Below are positions 50,881-60,283 of a stretch of 64,000 nt of DNA, one piece after another. The stretch lies in NCBI RefSeq assembly GCF_017916505.1, contig NZ_JAFMSZ010000005.1, positions 1-64,000 on the forward strand, given 5' to 3'. The number at the start of each line of letters is the position of its first letter. The stretch's first letter is position 1. The position numbers and the translations under genes are program-made. Source of the DNA: Naasia sp. SYSU D00057. Lineage in GTDB: Bacteria; Actinomycetota; Actinomycetes; Actinomycetales; Microbacteriaceae. The notes under the pieces were generated by a model. The model worked only from the letters and a program-made list of their open reading frames with translations. It did no database searches and was not told the origin of the DNA.

Positions 50881-51312
50881 TCAGTCGAAGACGACGCCCT
50901 TCTGCAGGATGAAGCAGCCGTAGGGACGGCTCTCGAGGGTCTTCACCACCGCGTACACGCCCTTGGCGCGCTCGTAGAACTCGAGGCGCGGCACGATGCC
51001 GTACTCGAGCGGCTTCTCGTGGCCGGCGCGGGCGACCTCGAGAACCTCGTCCTGGACCTCGACGACGATGGACGGGTCGTCGTCGACCTCCATGCGCTCG
51101 AGCGGCCGCTCCACGAACGTGTCGAGGGGGAAGACGGAGAGGATCGCCTCCGCGGCGCGCGTCTGCGTGATGTCGCCCAGGTGGATGACCGGCTTGCCGC
51201 TCGCGTGTGCGGGGTAGTTGCGGTCGACGAGCAGCAGCGTGTCGCCGTGGCCCATCTCGTCGAGCACCTTCAGCAGCTCGCCGGTGAGGACCGGGTCGAC
51301 TCCCTTCAGCAT
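50881..51312 (-). CDS. RbsD/FucU-family sugar mutarotase
   Basis: A 143-residue protein of the RbsD/FucU fold, which interconverts sugar anomers. Signatures are LDEMGHGDTLLLVDRNYPAH with the catalytic His, and a C-terminal RLEFYERAKGVYAVVKT and YGCFILQKGVV. The sequence looks closer to FucU. It follows an MHS transporter gene by 10 nt and lies near a ribokinase gene, suggesting pentose or deoxysugar use. Confidence 0.87.
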   Translation of the reverse strand: MLKGVDPVLTGELLKVLDEMGHGDTLLLVDRNYPAHASGKPVIHLGDITQTRAAEAILSVFPLDTFVERPLERMEVDDDPSIVVEVQDEVLEVARAGHEKPLEYGIVPRLEFYERAKGVYAVVKTLESRPYGCFILQKGVVFD

Positions 51313-51322
51313 GAGCCGAGCC

Positions 51323-52696
51323 CTACGGGGCGAGGGAGCCGGCGCTGCCGAGCTCCTGCTCCGGCTCGCCCGTGAGGTCGCGGTCACGCGTCTCGCGGGT
51401 GAGGATCAGGGCGATGAGGGTGAGGACCGCGGCGCCCGTCAGGTAGAGGCCGACGAGAAAGATGTTCCCCTCCGCCGACCACAGGCTGAGCGCGATCGTC
51501 GGGGCGAGCGAGGCGCCCAGGATGCTGGCGACGTTGTAGGCGATCGCCGATCCCGTGTATCGCGTGTTCGTGGGGAACAGCTCGGGCAGCAGGGCGCCCA
51601 TCGGGCCGAAGGTGAGACCCATGAGCGCGAGCCCGGCGATGAGGAACAGGGCGACGACCGCGGGGTCGCGCGCCTCGGCGAACCAGGATTGGAAGGTGAG
51701 GCCGAACACCGCGATGAGGATGGTGGTCGCAATCAGCGTGCGACGGCGGCCGTAGCGGTCCGCGAGGATGCCGGCGAGGGGGGTCAGCAGGCCGAAGAAC
51801 ACGACGCCGATGAGCAGCAGCACGAGGAACTCGGGGCGGGTGTAGCCGAGGCCGACCTTGACGCCTTCGCCCGGCTCCGTCGGAGCGGTGCCGTAGGTGA
51901 GGGTGAACGTGGTCATGAAGTAGAAGAGCACGTAGGTCGCGAGCATCACGAAGGTGCCGAGGATGAGCGGCCGCCAGCTGTGGCGGAACACCGTCGCGAG
52001 CGGCAGCTTCACGCGCTCGCCGCGGTCGACCGACTGCTGGTAGACGGGCGTCTCGACGAGCTTGAGGCGGACGTACAGGCCGACGACGACGAGCACCGCG
52101 CTCAGCAGGAACGGCACGCGCCAGCCCCAGGCGGCGAAGGCCTCCGGGTCCATGCTGAGCGAGAGGGCGAGGAACAGGCCGTTCGCCATGATGAAGCCGA
52201 TGGGAGCGCCCAGCTGCGGGAAGGTGCCGTAGATGGCGCGGCGGTTCTGGGGCGCGTTCTCGATGGCGAGGAGGGCGGCGCCGCTCCACTCGCCGCCGAG
52301 GCCGAGGCCCTGGCCGAAGCGGAGGAGCGCGAGGATCGCGGGCGCCCAGAGGCCCCAGGTCTCGAAGGTCGGCAGCAGGCCGATGAGGAACGTCGCGATG
52401 CCCATGACGAGCAGGGAGGCGACCAGCGTGACCTTGCGCCCGTGGCGGTCGCCGAAGTGGCCGAAGATCACCGATCCGACGGGGCGCGCGAAGAACGCGA
52501 GCGCGAAGGTCGCGAACGAGGACAGCTGGGCGGCCGTCGCGTTCTCGTTCGGGAAGAACAGCGCGGGGAACACGAGCACCGCGGCCGTCGCGTAGATGTA
52601 GAAGTCGTAGAACTCGATCGACGTTCCGATGAGGCTCGCGACGATCACCCGTGAGCGGGGATTGACGGGGGTGACTGTTCCGGCGGTCGACGTCAT
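51323..52696 (-). CDS. MHS-family major facilitator transporter
   Basis: A 457-residue 12-span symporter of the metabolite:H+ symporter group. GTSIEFYDFYIYATAAVLVF marks the first span, GHFGDRHGRKVTL the loop 2-3 motif, and RFGQGLGLGGEWSGAALL the fourth span. Family substrates include citrate, alpha-ketoglutarate, shikimate and betaines; here the RbsD/FucU and ribokinase neighbours argue for a sugar or sugar acid. It is divergent from rbsK, with a 95-bp shared gap. Confidence 0.87.
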   Translation of the reverse strand: MTSTAGTVTPVNPRSRVIVASLIGTSIEFYDFYIYATAAVLVFPALFFPNENATAAQLSSFATFALAFFARPVGSVIFGHFGDRHGRKVTLVASLLVMGIATFLIGLLPTFETWGLWAPAILALLRFGQGLGLGGEWSGAALLAIENAPQNRRAIYGTFPQLGAPIGFIMANGLFLALSLSMDPEAFAAWGWRVPFLLSAVLVVVGLYVRLKLVETPVYQQSVDRGERVKLPLATVFRHSWRPLILGTFVMLATYVLFYFMTTFTLTYGTAPTEPGEGVKVGLGYTRPEFLVLLLIGVVFFGLLTPLAGILADRYGRRRTLIATTILIAVFGLTFQSWFAEARDPAVVALFLIAGLALMGLTFGPMGALLPELFPTNTRYTGSAIAYNVASILGASLAPTIALSLWSAEGNIFLVGLYLTGAAVLTLIALILTRETRDRDLTGEPEQELGSAGSLAP

Positions 52697-52779
52697 CTTC
52701 AGTCCTCGTTCACGTGTACGGCGTCCCGTCCGGCGGAGAGGGACCGAACGAGTTTACGCCTTTCCTGCGAAGAGGCTGA

Positions 52780-52785
52780 CAGGAT
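52780..52785 (+). promoter_or_regulatory. Possible leaderless -10 box of rbsK
   Basis: CAGGAT lies 6 nt before the GTG. The first base departs from TAnnnT, and the GGGGG between could serve as a ribosome site, so the reading is uncertain. Confidence 0.3.
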
Positions 52786-52791
52786 GGGGGC

Positions 52792-53607
52792 GTGGGACGT
52801 GTCGTCGTGGTCGGTTCGCTCAACGTCGACTCCGTGGTGACCGTCGAGCGCCATCCGCGGCCGGGCGAGACCGTACTGGGCGGCGACCTCCGCACCCTCT
52901 TCGGCGGCAAGGGCGCGAACCAGGCCGTGGCAGCGGCGCGCGCGGGCGCCCCGGTCGCGATGATCGGGCGGGTCGGCAGCGACTCGTCCGGCGCCGGCTA
53001 CCTGGAGCGGCTGGCCGACCTCGGCATCGACGCGTCCGGGGTGACGCGTGACCCCGAACGAGGCACCGGGCACGCGGCGATCGCCGTCGCTGCGGACGGC
53101 GAGAACACGATCATCGTGTCGCCGGGCGCGAACGCCGGTGTCGGAGTCGACGACCTCGCGCCGCTCTCCGCCCTCGCTCCCGGCGACGTGCTGCTCGTGC
53201 AGCTCGAGCTCCAGCTCGACGTGGTCGCGGAGGCGGTGCGCCGGGCCGCATCCGCGGGCGCGCGAGTCGTCCTCAACGCGGCCCCCTACGCGGATCTGCC
53301 CGCCGATGTGCTCGCGCTCGCCGACCCGGTGGTCGTCAACGAGCACGAGGGGGAGCTGCTCGCCGCCGCCGGGCTCGACGCATCCTCGCTGCTGACGACG
53401 CTCGGCGGGGAGGGCGCCCGCTGGGGCGACCTCTCAGTCCCCGCCGCCCGCGTGGAGCGGGTCGTGGACACCACGGGAGCCGGTGACGCGTTCTGCGGAG
53501 CCCTCGCCGCCGCGCTGGCGGGGGGCGCGTCCCGTGAGGGCGCCCTCCGGGCTGCGGCCGCCGCGGGCGCGGAGGCGGTCGGCTGGCCGGGAGCTCAGCC
53601 CGCCTGA
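52792..53607 (+). CDS. rbsK: Ribokinase
   Basis: A 271-residue PfkB-family sugar kinase. The N-terminal VVGSLNVDSVVTVERHPRPG and GGKGANQAVAAARAG bind the sugar, and DTTGAGDAFCGALAAAL holds the catalytic Asp. It phosphorylates ribose or a related sugar. It is some 30 residues shorter than typical RbsK, mostly near the end of the ATP domain. The neighbouring mutarotase and transporter fit a sugar uptake unit. Palindromic repeat D follows the stop. Confidence 0.88.
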   Translation: MGRVVVVGSLNVDSVVTVERHPRPGETVLGGDLRTLFGGKGANQAVAAARAGAPVAMIGRVGSDSSGAGYLERLADLGIDASGVTRDPERGTGHAAIAVAADGENTIIVSPGANAGVGVDDLAPLSALAPGDVLLVQLELQLDVVAEAVRRAASAGARVVLNAAPYADLPADVLALADPVVVNEHEGELLAAAGLDASSLLTTLGGEGARWGDLSVPAARVERVVDTTGAGDAFCGALAAALAGGASREGALRAAAAAGAEAVGWPGAQPA

Positions 53608-53621
53608 GCCGGCTGTTCCCT

Positions 53622-53704
53622 GTCCCTCAACAGGCATTTCTCCCGCCAACAGGCGGAATCCGGTCGATTCTGCCTGTTGGCGGGATTTGCGCCTGTTGAG
53701 GGAC
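53622..53704. repeat. Palindromic quartet repeat D (class III)
   Basis: Forward CAACAGGC starts at 53628 and 53647. Reverse GCCTGTTG starts at 53672 and 53691. Steps are 19, 25 and 19. The outer stem GTCCCTCAACAGGC pairs perfectly with 53691-53704. The inner stem CCCGCCAACAGGC (53642-53654) pairs with 53672-53684, extended by GAAT/ATTC. Same architecture as class II with a different arm sequence. It lies between convergent genes. Confidence 0.92.
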
Positions 53705-53730
53705 GGGGGCGACCGTGAGGAGCGGGACTT

Positions 53731-54213
53731 CTAGGAGGAGCGGATCTTCCGCACGAGGAGGGCCGCGCGGACGGCGGCCTCCGCCGCCTCGGCGCCCTTG
53801 TCCTCCTTCGACCCGGGGAGCCCGGCCCGGTCGAGGCCCTGCTGCTCGTCGTCGAGGGTGAGCACGCCGAAGCCGACCGGCTTGCCGGTCAGCAGTGCCA
53901 CCTGGGTGAGTCCGCTCGTCGCGGCGTCCGCCACGTAGTCGAAGTGCGGGGTGCCGCCGCGGATGATGACGCCGAGCGCGACCGCCGCATCCGCCCCGCC
54001 GTCGAGCGCCGCCTTGCTGAGCAGGGGCAGCTCGAAGCTGCCGGGGGCGTCGATCTCGACGATCGTCGCGCCCATCGTCTCCAGCGCTCGGCGGGCTCCG
54101 GCGCGCAGGCCGTCGGCGATCTCCGCGTGCCAGGTGCCGGCGACGATCGCGACCTTCAGGCCGCGCGCGTCGATGTCCTTCAGCGACGCCTGGGGCGCGC
54201 CTTTTCCGCTCAT
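53731..54213 (-). CDS. ribH: 6,7-dimethyl-8-ribityllumazine synthase
   Basis: A 160-residue lumazine synthase, the penultimate step of riboflavin synthesis. Family segments are VAIVAGTWHAEIADGL, IDAPGSFELPLLSKAA, ALGVIIRGGTPHFDYVADAA with the catalytic His, and PVGFGVLTLDDEQQGLDRAG. Its ATG overlaps the ribBA stop (ATGA). It is the last gene of the rib operon. Confidence 0.96.
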   Translation of the reverse strand: MSGKGAPQASLKDIDARGLKVAIVAGTWHAEIADGLRAGARRALETMGATIVEIDAPGSFELPLLSKAALDGGADAAVALGVIIRGGTPHFDYVADAATSGLTQVALLTGKPVGFGVLTLDDEQQGLDRAGLPGSKEDKGAEAAEAAVRAALLVRKIRSS

Positions 54214-55487
54214 TGCTGTCCTTCCAGGGTGGAGAGCGGAGCCAGGATGGCTCCGTCGGCGATGGAGTGGCCCATCCTGTCTCTCTTGGTCTCGAGGTAG
54301 CCCTCGTTCTGCGGCGTCACGCCGACGACGAGCGGCACCCGGTCCCGGACGGTGACGCCGTGCTCCTCGAGCTGGCGCACCTTCTCCGGGTTGTTCGTGA
54401 GCAGCCGGACCTCGGTGAGACCGAGGTCGGCGAGGATCGCGCTCGCGGCGCCGTAGTCGCGGGCGTCGGCGGGCAGGCCGAGCGCGAGGTTCGCGTCGAG
54501 GGTGTCGAGGCCCTCCTCCTGCAGTCGGTAGGCGCGCAGCTTGTTGACGAGGCCGATGCCGCGTCCCTCGTGGCCGCGCAGGTAGACGACGACACCGCCC
54601 TCGCGCTGGATCTCCTCGAGCGCGACGTCGAGCTGGGGTCCGCACTCGCACTTCAGGGAGCCGAACGCCTCCCCGGTCAGGCACTCCGAGTGCACGCGGA
54701 CGAGCGCGCCCGCCTGCGGCGTCCCGGAGACGATGGCGACGTGGTCGGCGCCGGTGAGGCCGTCGCGGTAGGCGCGCATCCGGAAGGGGCCGTGCTCGGT
54801 CGGCACGGTGGTCTCCACCTCGAAGCGCACGCGCGGGGAGTCCTCGGCGACGGCAGCCTCGCAGCGGCGCGCCTCGCCCGGATTGGAGCGCAGGTACTCG
54901 AGGAGGATCGCGATGGTCGTGACGACCACGCCCTCCCGCTCCCCGAACTTGATGAGCTCGGGCAGGCGCATCATCTCGCCGTCGTCGGCGACGACCTCGC
55001 CGATCGCCGCGACCGGCTGCAGGCCGGCGAGCTTCATCAGGTCGACGGCCGCCTCGGTGTGGCCCGGCCGCTCGCGGACGCCGCCGTCGACGGCGCGCAG
55101 CGGCAGCACGTGCCCGGGCCGGATCAGCCGGGACGGCGTCGCGGTCGGGTCGGCGAGGGTGCGCAGAGTGTGGGCGCGGTCGGAGGCGCTGATGCCGGTT
55201 GACAGCCGGTCGGCGGCGTCGACCGTGACCGTGTAGTTGGTGCCCCGGGCGTCCTCGCTCACCGCGACCATCACCGGCAGCTCGAGGCGGTCGGCGTACT
55301 CGGCGGGCATCGGGGCGCAGATGAACCCGGAAGTGTGCCGGATGGTCCAGGCCATCGTCTCCTGGGTGACGAGCTCGGCGGCCAGGATGACGTCGCCCTC
55401 GTTCTCGCGGCCCTCGTCGTCCGCCACGAGGACGGGACGACCGGCCCGCAGGGCCTCGAGGACCTGGGGAATGCTCGCGAGACTCAT
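54210..55487 (-). CDS. ribBA: Bifunctional DHBP synthase/GTP cyclohydrolase II
   Basis: A 425-residue fusion. The N-terminal RibB half (about 1-205) has VADDEGRENEGDVILAAELV, the Asp/Glu-rich metal loop, and RPGHVLPLRA and RPGHTEAAVD. The C-terminal RibA half has the zinc cysteines ECLTGEAFGSLKCECGPQL and LRGHEGRGIGL. It makes both precursors of riboflavin, from ribulose 5-phosphate and from GTP. It is overlapped by 4 nt at both ends by ribE and ribH. Confidence 0.96.
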   Translation of the reverse strand: MSLASIPQVLEALRAGRPVLVADDEGRENEGDVILAAELVTQETMAWTIRHTSGFICAPMPAEYADRLELPVMVAVSEDARGTNYTVTVDAADRLSTGISASDRAHTLRTLADPTATPSRLIRPGHVLPLRAVDGGVRERPGHTEAAVDLMKLAGLQPVAAIGEVVADDGEMMRLPELIKFGEREGVVVTTIAILLEYLRSNPGEARRCEAAVAEDSPRVRFEVETTVPTEHGPFRMRAYRDGLTGADHVAIVSGTPQAGALVRVHSECLTGEAFGSLKCECGPQLDVALEEIQREGGVVVYLRGHEGRGIGLVNKLRAYRLQEEGLDTLDANLALGLPADARDYGAASAILADLGLTEVRLLTNNPEKVRQLEEHGVTVRDRVPLVVGVTPQNEGYLETKRDRMGHSIADGAILAPLSTLEGQQ

Positions 55488-56128
55488 CTCGCGCCTCCTT
55501 CTGCTGCGCTCGGTAGGCGGTCGCCGAATGCGACCAGACGGCGGACGTGCCGCGCGAGCACGTCCGTCTCGACGTTGACCACATCGCCCGGCTCGAGGGA
55601 GCCGAGCGTGGTGGCGACGAGGGTCTCGGGGATGAGACTCACCTCGAACCAGGACGGCGCATCCCCGGGCTCGCTGACCGCGGAGACGGTGAGCGAGACG
55701 CCGGCGACGGTGATCGAGCCCTTGTCCACGACGAGCGGGGCGAGGGCGGGGTCGAGCGCGAAGCGCAGGACGCGCCAGTGCTCCTGGTCGCTGCGGGCGA
55801 GGAGCGTCGACGTGCCGTCGACGTGCCCCTGCACGATGTGGCCGCCGAGGCGGTCGCCCACGCGGGCGGCGCGCTCGAGGTTGACCCGCGTGCCGACCGT
55901 CACGCCGGCGAGGGCGGACACGGCGAGGGTCTGGCCCATCACGTCGGCGGTGAACCAGTCCGGCCCCTGCTCGACGACGGTGAGGCAGACGCCGCTGACG
56001 GCGATCGAGTCGCCGTGGCGAGCGTCGGAGACGGCGAGCGGAGCCCGTACGGTGAGGCGGGCGCTGCCGTCGGGCAGGCCGTCGAAGCCGGTGATCTCCC
56101 CGAGCTCCTCGATGATTCCGGTGAACAT
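55484..56128 (-). CDS. ribE: Riboflavin synthase alpha subunit
   Basis: A 214-residue protein made of two similar lumazine-binding barrels. MFTGIIEELGEI opens the first, with GDSIAVSGVCLTVVE; the second has GSITVAGVSLTVSAV. It forms riboflavin by dismutation of two lumazine molecules. The ATG is one base after the ribD stop and its own stop overlaps the ribBA ATG. Confidence 0.95.
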   Translation of the reverse strand: MFTGIIEELGEITGFDGLPDGSARLTVRAPLAVSDARHGDSIAVSGVCLTVVEQGPDWFTADVMGQTLAVSALAGVTVGTRVNLERAARVGDRLGGHIVQGHVDGTSTLLARSDQEHWRVLRFALDPALAPLVVDKGSITVAGVSLTVSAVSEPGDAPSWFEVSLIPETLVATTLGSLEPGDVVNVETDVLARHVRRLVAFGDRLPSAAEGGAR

Positions 56129-56129
56129 G

Positions 56130-57173
56130 TCAGTCCTCCTCGAACTCGCGTCGCGGACGGGCGACGATCCGGACGTCCGCGCCGATCGTGTCGGCGGAGA
56201 CGAGCTCCATGTGCCGGGCGTCGGCGATGCTGCCGATCCCGAGGTCACCCGTGGCGAGGCGGCCGCCGCCGAGCACGACGGGGGCCAGGTAGACGAGGAC
56301 CTCGTCGACGAGGCCCGCGCGCAGCAGCGCGCTCTCGAGCGTCGGCCCGCCCTCGACGAACACGTGGCGCACGCCCTCGTCCCAGAGTGCGGCGAGCACG
56401 GCGCCGAGGTCCCGTCCGTCGAAGGAGCGGAACCCGCCCGGGTGGCGCCGGACGGCGGCGTCCTCCGGTATCGGGCGCTCGCCGAGCGCCACCGCGATCG
56501 GCTGGTGGGGGAGCAGGTCGCCGGCCTCGGTGCGGGCGGTGAGCGCGGGGTCGTCGGCGAGGACCGTGCCGGTGCCGACGAGGATCGCACCCGCCTGGGC
56601 GCGGCGCAGGTGCACGTCGGTGCGGGCGTCCGGCCCGGTGATCCACTTGCTGGTGCCGTCGGCGGCGGCGATGCGGCCGTCCAGGCTCGACGCCCACTTG
56701 GCCGTGACGAACGGTCGGCCGAGCCGGGATGCGGTGAGCCACACGACGAGCGCGTCCTCGACGAGGCCGCGCAGCACTCCGCCGATCACCTCGACGCCCG
56801 CCGCGGCGAGGCGCTCCGCGCCGCCGTCCGCCTGCGGCGACAGGTCGGGCACGGCGTAGACGACGCGGGCGACGCCGGCCGCGATGAGCGCCTCGCTGCA
56901 GGGGCCGGTGAGGCCCGTGTGATTGCAGGGCTCGAGCGTCACGACGGCGGTAGCGCCGCGGGCGCCGCCCTCCGGCAGCTTCGACAGCGCGTCGACCTCT
57001 GCGTGCGGGGTGCCCGCGCCGCGGTGCCAGCCCTCGGCGAGCACCGAGCCGTCCGGGCCGAGGAGGACGCAGCCGACCTGGGGGTTGCGGGTCCAGGCGG
57101 GTCCGCGGAGGCCGAGCTCGAGGGCGCGCGCCATCGCGCGCTCCAGGGGAGCCGTGCCGCTCGCGTCGCTCAT
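56130..57173 (-). CDS. ribD: Bifunctional pyrimidine deaminase/reductase
   Basis: A 347-residue RibD. The deaminase half has the zinc site HAE (His57, Glu59) and PCNHTGLTGPC (Cys83, Cys92). The reductase half begins VTAKWASSLDGRIAAADGTS and contains GTGTVLADDPALTAR and VFVEGGPTLESALL. It carries out two consecutive steps of riboflavin synthesis. It is the first gene of the operon and lies 75 nt after an FMN riboswitch. The ATG chosen gives the usual RibD length; longer frames run into the riboswitch. Confidence 0.95.
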   Translation of the reverse strand: MSDASGTAPLERAMARALELGLRGPAWTRNPQVGCVLLGPDGSVLAEGWHRGAGTPHAEVDALSKLPEGGARGATAVVTLEPCNHTGLTGPCSEALIAAGVARVVYAVPDLSPQADGGAERLAAAGVEVIGGVLRGLVEDALVVWLTASRLGRPFVTAKWASSLDGRIAAADGTSKWITGPDARTDVHLRRAQAGAILVGTGTVLADDPALTARTEAGDLLPHQPIAVALGERPIPEDAAVRRHPGGFRSFDGRDLGAVLAALWDEGVRHVFVEGGPTLESALLRAGLVDEVLVYLAPVVLGGGRLATGDLGIGSIADARHMELVSADTIGADVRIVARPRREFEED

Positions 57174-57248
57174 TCCGCCTCGTCCGTGATCTGGACTCCG
57201 GGGGTGGACGCTGTCGTCGCCGTGGCAGGGCAGCCTCGACGACCCGTG

Positions 57249-57370
57249 CTTCTCCCATCCAGACTGTGACTGTCGGTTCCGGAATTCCACCGGATCGGCC
57301 GGCGCTCGCCCGAAGGCGCTCGCCGGTTCGCGGACTTTGACCGCCGGTTCGGAATTACACCGACCCCGGA
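57249..57370 (-). promoter_or_regulatory. FMN riboswitch (RFN element)
   Basis: On the minus strand the conserved RFN blocks appear in order: GGGGTCGGTGTAATTCCGAA, CCGGCGGTCAAAGTCCGCGA, a variable hairpin CGAGCGCC...GGGCGAGCG, GATCCGGTGGAATTCCGG, ACCGACAGTCACAGTCTGGA and TGGGAGAAG. FMN binding would shut off the downstream rib genes, either by termination or by hiding the ribosome site; which one is unclear. Confidence 0.95.
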
Positions 57371-57389
57371 GCACGTGTTGCTTGCTTCA

Positions 57390-57395
57390 GTTATA
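57390..57395 (-). promoter_or_regulatory. -10 box of the rib operon promoter
   Basis: TATAAC on the minus strand, about 20 bp upstream of the riboswitch. A weak -35 box TTCGAC lies 17 bp further upstream. Position is right for transcription starting just before the aptamer. Confidence 0.6.
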
Positions 57396-57454
57396 CGGCA
57401 ACGCGAGGGCCCGTCGAATATTCCCGGGTGCCCGGGCGGGCGCCCCGTCCGCGC

Positions 57455-58180
57455 TCAGCGGCGCAGGAGCACGTCCGGAACCTCGTCGAGACCCTCGACC
57501 CGCACGACGCCGAGAGCCTCCGCCTCCGCCGCCCGGGCGCTATCGAGGGGCTCGTGCCGCCGGTCGAGCCACACGCCGGTCAGGCCGGCCGCGGCGGCTC
57601 CCATGGCATCCGTGCGCAGCCGGTCGCCCACGTACGCGGCCTTGCCCGGCGCGACGCCGAGCCGCTCGCAGGCGAGCTCGAAGATGCGCCGGTCGGGCTT
57701 CGTGACGCCCACGTCGCCGGAGGCGACGACGACGTCCATGCGGCTGGAGAGGAGCATCGCGTCGAGCTTCGTGGTCTGGAAGTCGAGCTCGCCGTTCGTG
57801 ATGATCCCGAGCCGCTGGCCGGCCGCGGTGAGCGCGTCGAGGCAGGGGAGCGCGTCGTCGTGCAGCCGCCACGCGTCGCGGTACTCCCGCAGGTACGCGG
57901 TCCACCACTCGTCGGCCTCGGCGTCGCTGAGCGGCGGGGCGCCCGACGCCGTCATGAGGTCGGCGGCACGGGCGCGGCGCTGCCCTAGGTAGGTGAGCTC
58001 GCCCGCGAGGTACCGGTGGTAGTGGTGCTCCTCGATGTCCCGCCAGCGGGCGCGGATCAGCTCGGGGTCCTCGACGGCGATCCCCGTGGTCCTGAGGTGC
58101 GCGACGATCGCGGCCTCGACCGCGGAGCGGTGGGCGAAGAGAGTGTCGTCGAGGTCGAAGAGCACCGCGCGGAGCGTCAC
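57455..58180 (-). CDS. HAD-family hydrolase
   Basis: A 241-residue haloacid dehalogenase-superfamily phosphatase. Motif I is LFDLDDTLF, motif II is IITNGELD, motif III Lys is in GVTKPDRRIFE, and motif IV is VGDRLRTDAMGA. A helical cap lies between residues about 20 and 105. It probably dephosphorylates a small metabolite. Location downstream of the rib operon's riboswitch region but transcribed toward it raises the idea of a riboflavin-phosphate phosphatase, which is only a guess. The GTG start is 48 nt after trpS. Confidence 0.87.
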   Translation of the reverse strand: MTLRAVLFDLDDTLFAHRSAVEAAIVAHLRTTGIAVEDPELIRARWRDIEEHHYHRYLAGELTYLGQRRARAADLMTASGAPPLSDAEADEWWTAYLREYRDAWRLHDDALPCLDALTAAGQRLGIITNGELDFQTTKLDAMLLSSRMDVVVASGDVGVTKPDRRIFELACERLGVAPGKAAYVGDRLRTDAMGAAAAGLTGVWLDRRHEPLDSARAAEAEALGVVRVEGLDEVPDVLLRR

Positions 58181-58228
58181 GGCAGCAGCCGGACCCGTCG
58201 CTCGGTGCGCAGCTCGAAGGGGCCCATG

Positions 58229-60134
<1,906 letters not shown>

Positions 60135-60140
60135 CGCTCA

Positions 60141-60146
60141 ATTCTA
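60141..60146 (-). promoter_or_regulatory. -10 box of a leaderless promoter for xthA
   Basis: TAGAAT on the minus strand, 6 nt before the ATG; a good match to TATAAT with no ribosome site between. Confidence 0.55.
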
Positions 60147-60185
60147 GGGAGCGCCACCGACACGCTCTTCGACGCCGGCTGTGCA

Positions 60186-60272
60186 CCTGCACTCGGCAGG
60201 ACTTCCTGCACTGAGCAGGACATCCGGCCCGGAAAGGTCCTGCTGGCTGCAGAACGTCCTGCTGACTGCAGG
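60186..60272. repeat. Palindromic quartet repeat E (class II)
   Basis: Forward GCAGGAC starts at 60196 and 60215. Reverse GTCCTGC starts at 60237 and 60256. Spacing is 19-22-19. The outer stem is GCAGGACTTCCTGCA against TGCAGAACGTCCTGC with two mismatches, plus an extra CCTGCA/TGCAGG pairing outside. It lies upstream of xthA and downstream of the YihY gene's stop. Confidence 0.9.
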
Positions 60273-60283
60273 CGCGGCGACTG

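Noticed and set aside
57174-57454. Gene in the gap upstream of ribD
   Set aside because: The gap is filled by the FMN riboswitch and its promoter; frames through it match no protein.
58177-58227. 16-codon frame between trpS and the HAD gene as a leader peptide
   Set aside because: It starts with ATG and overlaps the HAD start, but there is no Trp run, ribosome site or attenuator, so chance is likely.
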